From positions 1-64,000 of the forward strand of contig NZ_QGKM01000019.1 of NCBI RefSeq assembly GCF_003172875.1: 64,000 bases of DNA. The letters are read 5' to 3'. A model generated the notes under the pieces. The model worked only from the letters and a program-made list of their open reading frames with translations, was not told where the DNA came from and did not search any database. This document shows, one piece after another, positions 8,601-15,912 of this stretch. This DNA is from Leucothrix pacifica. GTDB lineage: Bacteria > Pseudomonadota > Gammaproteobacteria > Thiotrichales > Thiotrichaceae. The stretch's first letter is position 1; each line of letters opens with the position of its first letter. The translations under genes were made by a program, and so were the position numbers.

Positions 8601-8705
8601 AAACGTTGTGATGCTGTGATTCAAGCGCGTTTGAAGGCGCTGGAGTCAGCGCCGGATTTGCAGCGGTGTTTCCAGAGACTCTATACAAAATCCAGCTCGT
8701 CATAA
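5664..8705 (+). CDS. OmpR-type winged-helix / AAA ATPase / TPR regulator
   Basis: About 1013 residues. The ATG at 5664 is preferred over 5658 because GAGGG lies six bases before it. Residues about 1-100 are a Trans_reg_C (OmpR/PhoB-like) winged helix, with HRRGYRFIGE at its end as in CadC-type proteins. Residues about 150-400 form an AAA_16/STAND-like ATPase (Walker A AEAGVGKTA near 153; Walker B LLLCIEDLHW near 270). The rest is helical and TPR-like. Such proteins are cytoplasmic one-component regulators. It is divergent from the SulP carrier and shares its intergenic region with the phased array. A small repetitive acidic insert lies near residues 842-865. Confidence 0.8.
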   Translation: MAQTIVFDPANQILEIAGKRAQVSPKAFAVLTYLHQHHQQLVTKEDLLTAVWPKVFVTDAVLKVAVGELRKVLNDHPKQPQFIETVHRRGYRFIGELQTAQAAQTTLENSVPAPVISTQATTLIARDDALQTISEHWALAQSGQKQLLFISAEAGVGKTALVQAWLKQQFFEADNPSPCLLANAVCFDQHGSGEPYWPVLSALGTLLQSAQADAVKQCLRRYAPSWLLQIPSLIPEQDQAQLKQELFGVTSQRMLREFVDFVDALSLSTPLLLCIEDLHWCDAASLDLIMALAQRQSSARFMLLGSFRSSALQQDESALKVVYSQLTLHQQCQTLPLTNLDEAGVAQWMARALPETLRSEVYTQLFYRYTEGNPLLLTAVSDHLQQMGLMDEQAAAITPEQIEQGISGGLKQLLSLKTAKLSKQDRQVLEAASVSSAAFATESLAAVMQQDVLEIEEVCEDQLLHEQWLAPEGSQSWPDGSISESYRFWHQLYRQYFYENLSAARCRHYHLRFAERLLSGYLGKVSELASQLAYHFEAGGDLPRALAFSKEASQHAAQCFAYREAIAHISNVIALSERLEQPELQLASRKRRCTYLLASGQLGETVKEYKSLIEASQALADSKAEIDATLGMADALFWIDRQACLDAGKRAVALAEASDDEASKIHTKGKLAHFSSVVEGYQPAYAADYEAAFKLAEDSGDVALQCVHYPRHLYYLIIRSRYQQANDLAARAMQLALDNGDAVSYLSCEFFHAWALFYQGQWGEMLEVIEAALALATKNEHRPWVAHFTIQKAWLLLQAGDFEGAKALCQPVYDQAKLMPTGSLYFFSVIILLQLEVALGGEVSEEVGDLVGEEVSDQVGEDVDKAQAYVTEITQRLNAEPNAIDWVLRFPLQQGLAAFYLAREQWSDAASAAIELKTQADSSGELTYSVMADYFLAQSRIGQGNHDEAQTVLEGAVEVLQKEDLPVISWRTYALKQDQKRCDAVIQARLKALESAPDLQRCFQRLYTKSSSS

Positions 8706-9490
8706 TACGAGCCAAAGCGTGTTGTTGGGTGGATGAATAAGAAGTACAGGCTAAGCACCGCGCTGTAAATAATCACGCCGGTGTAGACATAAAGGCTGAG
8801 CTGGTGCTCGGCTTTGACGGTATTTAAGTGCTCGATAAATGGCAGGATCAATACCAGATCGTAAGCGAGAAAACCCACTAGCTGACCGCGGAAATTTCCC
8901 CAAACTGGTTTGATCGAACCATACAGAAAATACATTGCTGCACCTAAGAAAACCCATCCAAATACGACTGAGCTTTGCGGCTGCAGTGGCCACGGGAATA
9001 TCGCTGGCATGCGCATAATGAGTGTGACGCCGACGCCAATGAGTAATAAGGTGAAGATAATAAATGACAGGCGAACCAATGCCGGAACAGGGCGTCGGTC
9101 TTTGAATTCAAAGTGCTCGCTAATCCAAAATAATACGAGGTTGAACAGAGTGGCCGCGACTACAGCAACAAGTGTTTGCGGCATGGGAACCAGCTCACTC
9201 GCGGCAACACCGGCGAGTAATAGTGTGCCGGTTAAGCCGAGATAAGTTGTGGCAAAGTCCAGTGCCCCACCGCGCATGGCGGCCAGTTCTCCGCTAAGAC
9301 CCATCCAGATCACCGGCGTGGCGATGGCGGCTAAAATGGAGGCGATGAATATGTAGGAGAGTCGTCCGTCCGGCCATGGCCAGAGAGCCAGCGCAGCTTC
9401 ATGTTGTAGGTAAAAGCCAGCGCATACCGCCAGTAGTGCGATGCCTGTGATGACCAGAAAAAAGCGGATGATGAGTTGTGTGATATTCAT
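8681..9490 (-). CDS. Polytopic membrane protein, unknown function
   Basis: A 269-residue protein with about 7-8 hydrophobic segments spread along its length, starting MNITQLIIRFFLVITG. A family name is not evident. It converges with the regulator gene and overlaps its 3' end by 25 bp. Frame is clear from the uninterrupted hydrophobic periodicity; no catalytic motif is visible. Confidence 0.6.
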   Translation of the reverse strand: MNITQLIIRFFLVITGIALLAVCAGFYLQHEAALALWPWPDGRLSYIFIASILAAIATPVIWMGLSGELAAMRGGALDFATTYLGLTGTLLLAGVAASELVPMPQTLVAVVAATLFNLVLFWISEHFEFKDRRPVPALVRLSFIIFTLLLIGVGVTLIMRMPAIFPWPLQPQSSVVFGWVFLGAAMYFLYGSIKPVWGNFRGQLVGFLAYDLVLILPFIEHLNTVKAEHQLSLYVYTGVIIYSAVLSLYFLFIHPTTRFGSYYDELDFV

Positions 9491-9668
9491 TGCTTAACTA
9501 TAGAACGATGTCATCGTTTTTTCCGGAATTAGTTGTCAGTGTGAAGCCTTGTGAGACATCAAGCTTAGGCACATCGTAATGGTGAGTGAAATACTGACGT
9601 GTTGTGATTGGGGATTACCACGCAATGCGCTAAGCTGTTAGTGAAGAGGACAAAAAGGAGAGGTTATC

Positions 9669-10457
9669 ATGAGTGATCTACGAGAAGAGGATATGCTTCC
9701 CATGATTGCGCCATCCAGAACCATCGGTTTGGATGCACCTTTGCGCTGGCTAAAACTCGGCTGGCAAGACTTCAAAAGTATCCCGAAACTGAGCCTTGGC
9801 TATGGCTTGGTCATGCTAATTATCGCCCTGTTAATCGCCTGGGTCGCGTGGAAGGCACAGAGCCTGGTGGTGGCCATCGCATTAACAGGTGGTTTCTTTT
9901 TTATCGGGCCGGCATTAGCGATTGGCCTTTACTCCATGAGTCGTCAGCTGGACAGCGGTGTCAAACCGATGTTGATGCGCTGTATCCGTGAAGGGCGTAA
10001 GAATATGGGCAATGAGTTGGTCTTATCGCTGATGTTCTTAATCGTATTTTTGCTATGGGCAAGGGCGGCGTCGATGGTGCATATTTTCTTTCCTAGCTTT
10101 GGCAATGCGACTTTTTCAGACCTCGCTCAGTTTCTGGGGATTGGCACGATTGTAGGGGCGATTTTTGCAGCGGTAGTGTTTTGTGTTGGTGCGTTCTCGA
10201 TTCCGATGTTGATGGATCGCACGGTGGATGCGGTGACAGCGGTGCTTTCCTCTATTGCTGCGGTACTGAAAAATAAGTTCACAATGGCGGTATGGGGACT
10301 GGTGATTATCGGCAGTGTATTATTGGGTATTGTCACGGGCTTTATCGGCTTGGTGGTGATATTGCCGGTGATTGGTCATGCCACTTGGCATGCGTATCAG
10401 GAAGTGATTGATGCCAGTGCGTGGGAGCGTAATCCGGGTGTTGGTCCATCAGTTTAA
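9669..10457 (+). CDS. DUF2189-family integral membrane protein
   Basis: A 262-residue protein preceded by AAAGGAGAGG. The N-terminus LDAPLRWLKLGWQDFKSIP followed by SLGYGLVM, and the segment GGFFFIGPALAIGLYSMSRQL, are typical of DUF2189 inner-membrane proteins, which often neighbour cytochrome oxidase or unrelated genes. About six membrane segments; the end (GHATWHAYQEVIDAS) is also conserved in the family. The function of the family is unknown to me. Confidence 0.8.
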   Translation: MSDLREEDMLPMIAPSRTIGLDAPLRWLKLGWQDFKSIPKLSLGYGLVMLIIALLIAWVAWKAQSLVVAIALTGGFFFIGPALAIGLYSMSRQLDSGVKPMLMRCIREGRKNMGNELVLSLMFLIVFLLWARAASMVHIFFPSFGNATFSDLAQFLGIGTIVGAIFAAVVFCVGAFSIPMLMDRTVDAVTAVLSSIAAVLKNKFTMAVWGLVIIGSVLLGIVTGFIGLVVILPVIGHATWHAYQEVIDASAWERNPGVGPSV

Positions 10458-10464
10458 GTCGGGC

Positions 10465-11367
10465 TTAAAACTCCAAGCTAAGCTGACTCTCAAACCGTCG
10501 CAATTCGCCGGATACCGGATCAACAAATTCAATCGATTTGGCTAGTAATTGCAACGGTTGCGAGTAGTCATCGTCCTTGCTGGGCAACAGCTCGGGATAA
10601 AACGGGTCATTTAAAATAGGGCAGCCAATTGATGCCATATGCACCCGTAATTGATGCTGCTTGCCACTGACTGGTTTCAGCAAATAACGCGCTAATTCAC
10701 CCTTGGTTTCCAGAATATCCATTAGCGTTTCTGAGTTTGCTTCGCCGTCTGACTCCTGCATTCGGAAAAAAGGATCACCTTTCACCATACGACTGCGGTG
10801 TGTATAGGGGAAGTCCAGCGTAGAGCGCGGTGCAATGGCTTCGTAGGTTTTGCTGACCTGGCGATTCTGAAACAGGCTTTGATAACCCGCGCGTACTTCT
10901 TTACTGCAGCTAAATAACATGACTCCGGCTGTTTCACGATCCAGTCGGTGAATGGGGCTGATGTCTTCGAGTTGGAAGCGGTGTTTCAGGCGTGATAATA
11001 AGCTTTCTTTCACATAGCGTCCGGTGGGTGTGACGGGGATAAAATGCGGCTTATCCACTACGATAATGTCGGAGTCTTTATATAAAACCGTTTCGGTAAA
11101 CGGGATGGTGGGTTCGCCCGGAATTTCCCGATAATAAAACAGAAAACTCTCTGCAACATAGGGGCTGTCAGCGCGGTAAGGGGTGCCGGATTCATTGACA
11201 ATATCCCCACGTTTCAGGCGATCCCGAAAAATATCTTCTGAGATAAACGGAAAGCGCTCGACCAAAAACTCCAGAATTGTCTCCCAGCTGCCATACACCT
11301 CCGTGGCATTTTTTGAGCTACCGGATTTTGGCAGCCAAGTACGGCTTGCTGAGACACCATCGCGCAT
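10465..11367 (-). CDS. RluA-family pseudouridine synthase
   Basis: The catalytic motif HRLDRETAGVMLF with its conserved Asp, and the KPHFIPVTPTG and GKQHQLRVHMA segments, identify an RluA-type rRNA/tRNA pseudouridine synthase. The closest subgroup by eye is the one whose proteins begin near DGVxxSRxWLP, with an S4-like region (ISEDIFRDRLKRGDI) before the catalytic core. The frame stays open back to 11556, but that would run across the divergent nucleotidyltransferase start. I use the ATG at 11367, though it lacks a good ribosome site and a short N-terminal extension from a non-ATG start is possible. Confidence 0.8.
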   Translation of the reverse strand: MRDGVSASRTWLPKSGSSKNATEVYGSWETILEFLVERFPFISEDIFRDRLKRGDIVNESGTPYRADSPYVAESFLFYYREIPGEPTIPFTETVLYKDSDIIVVDKPHFIPVTPTGRYVKESLLSRLKHRFQLEDISPIHRLDRETAGVMLFSCSKEVRAGYQSLFQNRQVSKTYEAIAPRSTLDFPYTHRSRMVKGDPFFRMQESDGEANSETLMDILETKGELARYLLKPVSGKQHQLRVHMASIGCPILNDPFYPELLPSKDDDYSQPLQLLAKSIEFVDPVSGELRRFESQLSLEF

Positions 11368-11503
11368 GGGGAGTGGTGACTTTACCGGTTCGCGTTTTGC
11401 TTTGGGTGTGTAGTTGGAAATGACCGGATGCCTCTGAGGGTAAAATTGACGAATCGCGTTTGCGTGGCGATTATAGCGTAATATATTCAACGAGGAATTG
11501 TTC

Positions 11504-12127
11504 GTGGCGCAATCAAGCGGAATAGTCGGCATTTTGCTGGCAGCAGGTGCTGGCACGCGTTTTGGCGGCGATAAGTGTTTGGCGAGACTGCCAGACGGTG
11601 TGCCAATGGCAGTGCGCAGTGCTGAGAACTTGTCGACAATCGTTGATGAGGTGCTCTGTGTGGTGCGGCCTCAAGATGAATGGCTGCGTGGTCTTTTGCA
11701 CAAAGCTTCCTTTAGCACGGTGATCTGTGATGATGCTGAGGAAGGCATGGGCGCAAGCATACGGGCAGGCGTTGCAGCGCGTTCACTAGCGGCGGAATGG
11801 GTGATTGCGCTGGCGGATATGCCGGTGATTCGTGAGAGGACGTATAAACGAATGATGCTGCGGCTGACCGATGATCATATTGTCAGGCCTGAGTTCAATG
11901 GACAGGCCGGTCATCCGGTGTGCTTCCCCATGCGCTACCGCGAGGATCTCCTGGCATTACAAGGTGATCAGGGGGCTAAGGGAGTGATTCAGCAATATCC
12001 TGACCAAGTGCAGGCATTTGAATCGATGGACCCCGGTGTGCTGAAGGACTTCGACACCCCCGAAGCGCTGGAGGCTTATTTCAATCAGGATCATGCTTCA
12101 TTAGCGTATTTGCTGGGACAAGCTTAG
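11504..12127 (+). CDS. MocA/MobA-like nucleotidyltransferase
   Basis: A 207-residue protein read from GTG 11504, which has GAGGA seven bases upstream. The N-terminal GILLAAGAGTRFGGDKCL is the NTP-binding loop of the MobA-like transferase fold, and ALADMPVI is the metal-binding Asp segment of MocA/CoxC-like enzymes. MocA cytidylylates the molybdopterin cofactor for xanthine-dehydrogenase-type enzymes; whether this protein does so, or transfers to another substrate, cannot be told here. No molybdoenzyme gene is nearby in the window. Confidence 0.75.
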   Translation: MAQSSGIVGILLAAGAGTRFGGDKCLARLPDGVPMAVRSAENLSTIVDEVLCVVRPQDEWLRGLLHKASFSTVICDDAEEGMGASIRAGVAARSLAAEWVIALADMPVIRERTYKRMMLRLTDDHIVRPEFNGQAGHPVCFPMRYREDLLALQGDQGAKGVIQQYPDQVQAFESMDPGVLKDFDTPEALEAYFNQDHASLAYLLGQA

Positions 12128-12333
12128 TGTTGGACTGTCTTGCCCCAGGAGATACGTTGCCATAATTTTTCATGAAAAATATAACTCACCGAGCTGATAA
12201 GCACAGTGCTGCCTGCTAATGACAGCGCGGTAGTCAGTGAGCCGGTGTGAAGATAGCCGATGATGCTCATTACGATGATACCGAGGCTTTGCCAGCTGAT
12301 GGTCTTAACAATAGTGCGCTGTGTGGTTTCCAT
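12124..12333 (-). CDS. DUF2061-family small membrane protein
   Basis: A 69-residue protein read from ATG 12331-12333 with AAGGA upstream; a longer open frame to 12408 lacks support. The start TIVKTISWQSLGIIVM and the end FHEKLWQRISWG are typical of DUF2061 proteins, which have two membrane segments and unknown function. It converges with the MocA-like gene, overlapping by 4 bp. Confidence 0.75.
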   Translation of the reverse strand: METTQRTIVKTISWQSLGIIVMSIIGYLHTGSLTTALSLAGSTVLISSVSYIFHEKLWQRISWGKTVQH

Positions 12334-12506
12334 GGTTTTCCTTATTCGATGCTGAGGTGTGGTGATAATGCTTATCCGTAGTTTTCGTGCTGCTTTGTCA
12401 TGCTGCAAAGTCTATCAAGAGAATATAGGTCACGGTAATTCTGAACATTGGCAACAAAATCCGTTAAAGTTGATTAAAGTAAACTTGGGTTATTTTAGTC
12501 ACCACT

Positions 12507-13358
12507 ATGAAAAAGCAACAAAGAACACTGATGTTTCGCGAACGCCTGCTGTCACGCATGATGGAGCTAGGCATGAGCCGCAGCGAGTTAGCGCGCCAGT
12601 GTTTGGTTGATCGCTCGACCATTGCGCAGTTACTCAATACGGATGATGTGCGCCTACCAAATGCACACCTGGCCGCAGAATGTGCTTCAGCATTGCAGGT
12701 CAGTACCGACTGGTTATTGGGACTGACAGAGCGCAGTGAGACCAGTGCGGGATTATTATCAACAGCCTGTGAAATTGCCGATGCAGAGCGTACTCCCTCC
12801 GACGATAAAATTCTGGAATGGCATCGTGAGGCATCGGGTTACAAAATTCGTCATGTGCCAGCCACGTTTCCTGATCTGTTAAAAACTGAAGCGGTTTTGA
12901 GTTTTGAATACGCGCAGTTCCTCGACAAAACACCCGAGCAAGCCAGTAGTGCCATGCATGAAACCTTGCAGTGGTTGCGCGCGCCCGGTTCGGATTATGA
13001 GATCTGTATTTCTACGCATATGGTGGAATCGCTCATCAACGGTGTGGGCTATTGGCAAGGTTTGCCGTTGGCGGCCCGAAAAGAGCAGATCGAACACCTG
13101 ATTAAGAGTTGCCGAGAGTTATACCCGTCTCTGCGCGTGTATTTGTGTGATAACAAGAAAGTCTATTCCTCACCGATTTCGGTCTTTGGCCACTTTTTGG
13201 CGGTGGTGTATATCGGACGTTATTACATGGTGTTTAGGGAGCGTAAGCAGATTCAGGCGCTGACTCAACACTTCGATTATTTGATTCGCGAAGCAGATAC
13301 CGGTGCGCGCACTGCCGCTAATGTTATTGAGGAAATGGCAGAGGGCTTGTTTGATTGA
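12507..13358 (+). CDS. XRE-family transcriptional regulator with large C-terminal domain
   Basis: A 283-residue protein. Residues about 10-70 are a lambda-repressor-type helix-turn-helix (MSRSELARQCLVDRSTIAQLL), ending in VSTDWLLGLTE as in many XRE proteins. The C-terminal two thirds (about 90-283) resemble no ligand domain I can name. Its VYIGRYYMVFRER segment recalls regulators with a sensory beta-sheet domain. Possible targets include the divergent DUF2061 gene or the dehydrogenase downstream. Confidence 0.75.
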   Translation: MKKQQRTLMFRERLLSRMMELGMSRSELARQCLVDRSTIAQLLNTDDVRLPNAHLAAECASALQVSTDWLLGLTERSETSAGLLSTACEIADAERTPSDDKILEWHREASGYKIRHVPATFPDLLKTEAVLSFEYAQFLDKTPEQASSAMHETLQWLRAPGSDYEICISTHMVESLINGVGYWQGLPLAARKEQIEHLIKSCRELYPSLRVYLCDNKKVYSSPISVFGHFLAVVYIGRYYMVFRERKQIQALTQHFDYLIREADTGARTAANVIEEMAEGLFD

Positions 13359-13518
13359 GTGCTATTCATCGTTGCTCTGTGCGTGATACATTTTACTGAC
13401 GAACCAGTTATCAATACTCACATTAATCAGCCTACAGTCGAGTGCTGTGATCCGTTATTAATCCGTGTATAAACTTGCGTTTCAATCCATGACTCATCAA
13501 CCTATCAAAGAGGCCGCC

Positions 13519-14481
13519 ATGTCTGAAAAAATCGTCTTTCTGGATGCATCAACCATCGGTCCCGGTGTTACTGTCGGTCGGCCTGACTTTGCTCACGAGT
13601 GGCAGGAATATGACCGCACTGCGGCCGAAGAGGTCGTGTCCCGTTTATCTGATGCGACTATTTGTATCAGTAATAAAGTCGCGATTACGCCTGATATGCT
13701 TAAGCAATTGCCTCAGCTAAAAATTATCGCCGTGGCAGCGACAGGTTACAACATCGTGGACTTAGAAGCCTGTAAATCGCAGGGTGTTGCCGTTTGCAAT
13801 ATACGGGGTTATGCGGTGAATACCGTGCCGGAACACACGTTTTCACTCATTCTGGCGCTAAGACGCAACCTTATTGAATACCGCGAGCAAGTGCTGGATG
13901 GTGAGTGGGTGCGCACAGGTCAATTCTGCTTTTTCAATCGTCCCATTCGTGATTTAGCAGGGTCTAACCTTGGCATTATTGGTGCAGGTGCTTTGGGGCA
14001 GTCTGTCGGCCGCATCGGCTTGGCGTTTGGCATGAAGGTGATGTATCTGAATCAACACATCCGAACTGCGCCTGATCATGGGCAGTTGGTATCGCTGGAG
14101 CAAATGCGTGATGAGGCGGATATTCTGACTTTGCACTGTCCGCTTACGCGGGAAACACAGAATATCATTGATGCTGATTTCTTAGCGGGTATGAAAGAGT
14201 CCGCATTGGTGATCAATACCGGGCGTGGTGGTTTGGTGGATGAAGAAGCCTTAGCGCAAGCACTCAAGCAAGGCCAGATTGCCGGAGCGGGAATTGATGT
14301 GACTGAGGTTGAGCCTGCACCGATTGATTCACCGATGATGCAGGTGGCGGGTCTGCCGAATGTCTTGCTGACCCCACATGTGGCTTGGGCAAGTGTGGGC
14401 GGTATGCAAACACTGGTGGATCAATTGATTGGGAATATTGAGGCGTTTGTGGCGGGTAAGCCGAGGAATTTGTTGACGTAA
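13519..14481 (+). CDS. D-2-hydroxyacid dehydrogenase (glycerate/hydroxypyruvate reductase-like)
   Basis: A 320-residue NAD(P)-dependent enzyme. The ATG at 13519 has GAGG five bases before it. Visible motifs: the nucleotide-binding GIIGAGALGQSVGRIG (about 150-165), the catalytic Arg region NTGRGGLVDEEAL, the Glu in IDVTEVEPAP and the catalytic His in LTPHVAWAS. The substrate-binding N-terminal half (AVAATGYNIVDLEAC) fits the HprA/glycerate dehydrogenase subgroup, which interconverts D-glycerate and hydroxypyruvate. The window does not resolve which 2-hydroxyacid is used. Confidence 0.85.
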   Translation: MSEKIVFLDASTIGPGVTVGRPDFAHEWQEYDRTAAEEVVSRLSDATICISNKVAITPDMLKQLPQLKIIAVAATGYNIVDLEACKSQGVAVCNIRGYAVNTVPEHTFSLILALRRNLIEYREQVLDGEWVRTGQFCFFNRPIRDLAGSNLGIIGAGALGQSVGRIGLAFGMKVMYLNQHIRTAPDHGQLVSLEQMRDEADILTLHCPLTRETQNIIDADFLAGMKESALVINTGRGGLVDEEALAQALKQGQIAGAGIDVTEVEPAPIDSPMMQVAGLPNVLLTPHVAWASVGGMQTLVDQLIGNIEAFVAGKPRNLLT

Positions 14482-14642
14482 GTTATTTTGGTTAACTAGT
14501 TTTTTCTTGTCGTGAGACAGGGTGGTGGTGGTGATATCTGAATTCCCATTAATAAATCTTGTACTGGGTTTATAAGGAAGTTCTCTATTTTTTGTATTAC
14601 AATACTAAAAAATTAGAGTTTAATCTATATCTGAGTACAAAA

Positions 14643-15833
14643 ATGTTAACCCCACTATTACAGCTCTCCGCACAAATTCAATCGCAGCCAGTGCCGGAAT
14701 ATCAGCGATTCCTTTTCTCGAAAATCAATTTTACGCAGCGCCTCATTGGAGTAATGGGAGCGCGTGGTGCTGGTAAAACTACATTGTTGCTTCAGTATTT
14801 AAAGTCTCTGAATGCTGCAACAAAGTCCCTGTATATTATCTCGGATCATCCCTTAGTAGGACAGCATGGTCTATTTGAAATCGCCAATGCGTTTCAGCAA
14901 ATTGGTGGGGAGGTATTGATCATTGATGAGATTCATAAATCGTCTAACTTTGAAACGGATCTTAAACTCATCTATGACAGTTTCTTTAATCTAAAAATAA
15001 TTTTCACTGGCTCATCTGCAGCCGCGATTAACCATGCCAGAGCTGATCTCAGTCGTCGTGCGGCAATTTATCACTTGCCCGTTTTGTCATTCAGAGAATA
15101 CCTAGAGCTGGAAACCGGTCAGCAATTTGATGTGATTTCACTTGAGGACGTTATTAAGGATCACCCACAAAAAGCGATTGATGTCGTTAGTGAGATCAAG
15201 CCACTGGCTCATTTCCCTTCCTACCTTGAGCACGGTGCTTATCCTTTCTATAAAGAGGCTGGCGATACCTATCTGTCACGCTTGCTTAGTGCATCAATGC
15301 AAGTGATTGAGACTGATATACCTGCACTTTATCCCATTGATTTTGACAAGGTGAATGCACTGAAAAAGCTCATGGTCATGCTTTGCCAGAGTGAACCGTT
15401 TGATCTTAATATTTCTAAGCTTTGCGGTGCAGTTGAGCTAAATCAGAAGACGTTATACAAGTATCTGGGCTTACTGCAGGCTGCTGGTTTGTTGCGCGTA
15501 CTTGGAGCTAAATCGAGCGGAATTAGTATTATTTCCAAGCCTGAAAAACTGTATCTGGATAACACAAATTTGTTTTCAGTTTTTTGTGGGGAGTCAAAAG
15601 CGGGAACACGCAGAGAGACCTTTTTTGCGTCTATGCTGAGTTATCAGCACATGCTCAATTACCCTAAGGGCGGTGATTTTATGGTGGATGAGCGTTACGT
15701 TTTTGAGGTTGGAGGCAGGTCGAAGTCGATGCGACAAATTAAAGATCTGGAAAATGCATGGGTTGTTGCCGATAACATTGAAATCGGCGCACAACAAAAA
15801 ATCCCGCTGTGGCTATTTGGTTTTCTGTACTAG
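14643..15833 (+). CDS. AAA_14-type ATP-binding protein
   Basis: A 396-residue protein from ATG 14643; an upstream TTG at 14559 is less likely. Walker A GARGAGKTTLL at about residue 38, Walker B VLIIDEIHKS near 100 and the sensor-like IFTGSSAAAI near 122 define an AAA_14 ATPase. The C-terminal half has a winged-helix-like part and a segment with FEVGGRSKS that resembles the restriction-nuclease-like (DUF4143) tail of these proteins. Such stand-alone ATPases are common accessory genes of unknown role. A second, distant relative is at 27448-28689. Confidence 0.75.
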   Translation: MLTPLLQLSAQIQSQPVPEYQRFLFSKINFTQRLIGVMGARGAGKTTLLLQYLKSLNAATKSLYIISDHPLVGQHGLFEIANAFQQIGGEVLIIDEIHKSSNFETDLKLIYDSFFNLKIIFTGSSAAAINHARADLSRRAAIYHLPVLSFREYLELETGQQFDVISLEDVIKDHPQKAIDVVSEIKPLAHFPSYLEHGAYPFYKEAGDTYLSRLLSASMQVIETDIPALYPIDFDKVNALKKLMVMLCQSEPFDLNISKLCGAVELNQKTLYKYLGLLQAAGLLRVLGAKSSGISIISKPEKLYLDNTNLFSVFCGESKAGTRRETFFASMLSYQHMLNYPKGGDFMVDERYVFEVGGRSKSMRQIKDLENAWVVADNIEIGAQQKIPLWLFGFLY

Positions 15834-15841
15834 CCAAAACA

Positions 15842-15877
15842 ATTGGCACAATAGTCATGATTAACTATCGTGCCAAT
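15842..15877. other. Hairpin with adjacent TGCCAA triplicate
   Basis: ATTGGCAC (15842-15849) pairs with GTGCCAAT (15870-15877), and the stem continues inward through ATAGT/ACTAT after one mismatch. TGCCAA then occurs three times in a row, followed by a second small dyad (GGCTAG/CTAGCC). It lies between convergent genes, so it may terminate transcription, but no T-run follows on either strand. Confidence 0.4.
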
Positions 15878-15912
15878 GCCAATGCCAATAGGGCTAGGCT
15901 GGCGCTAGCCGC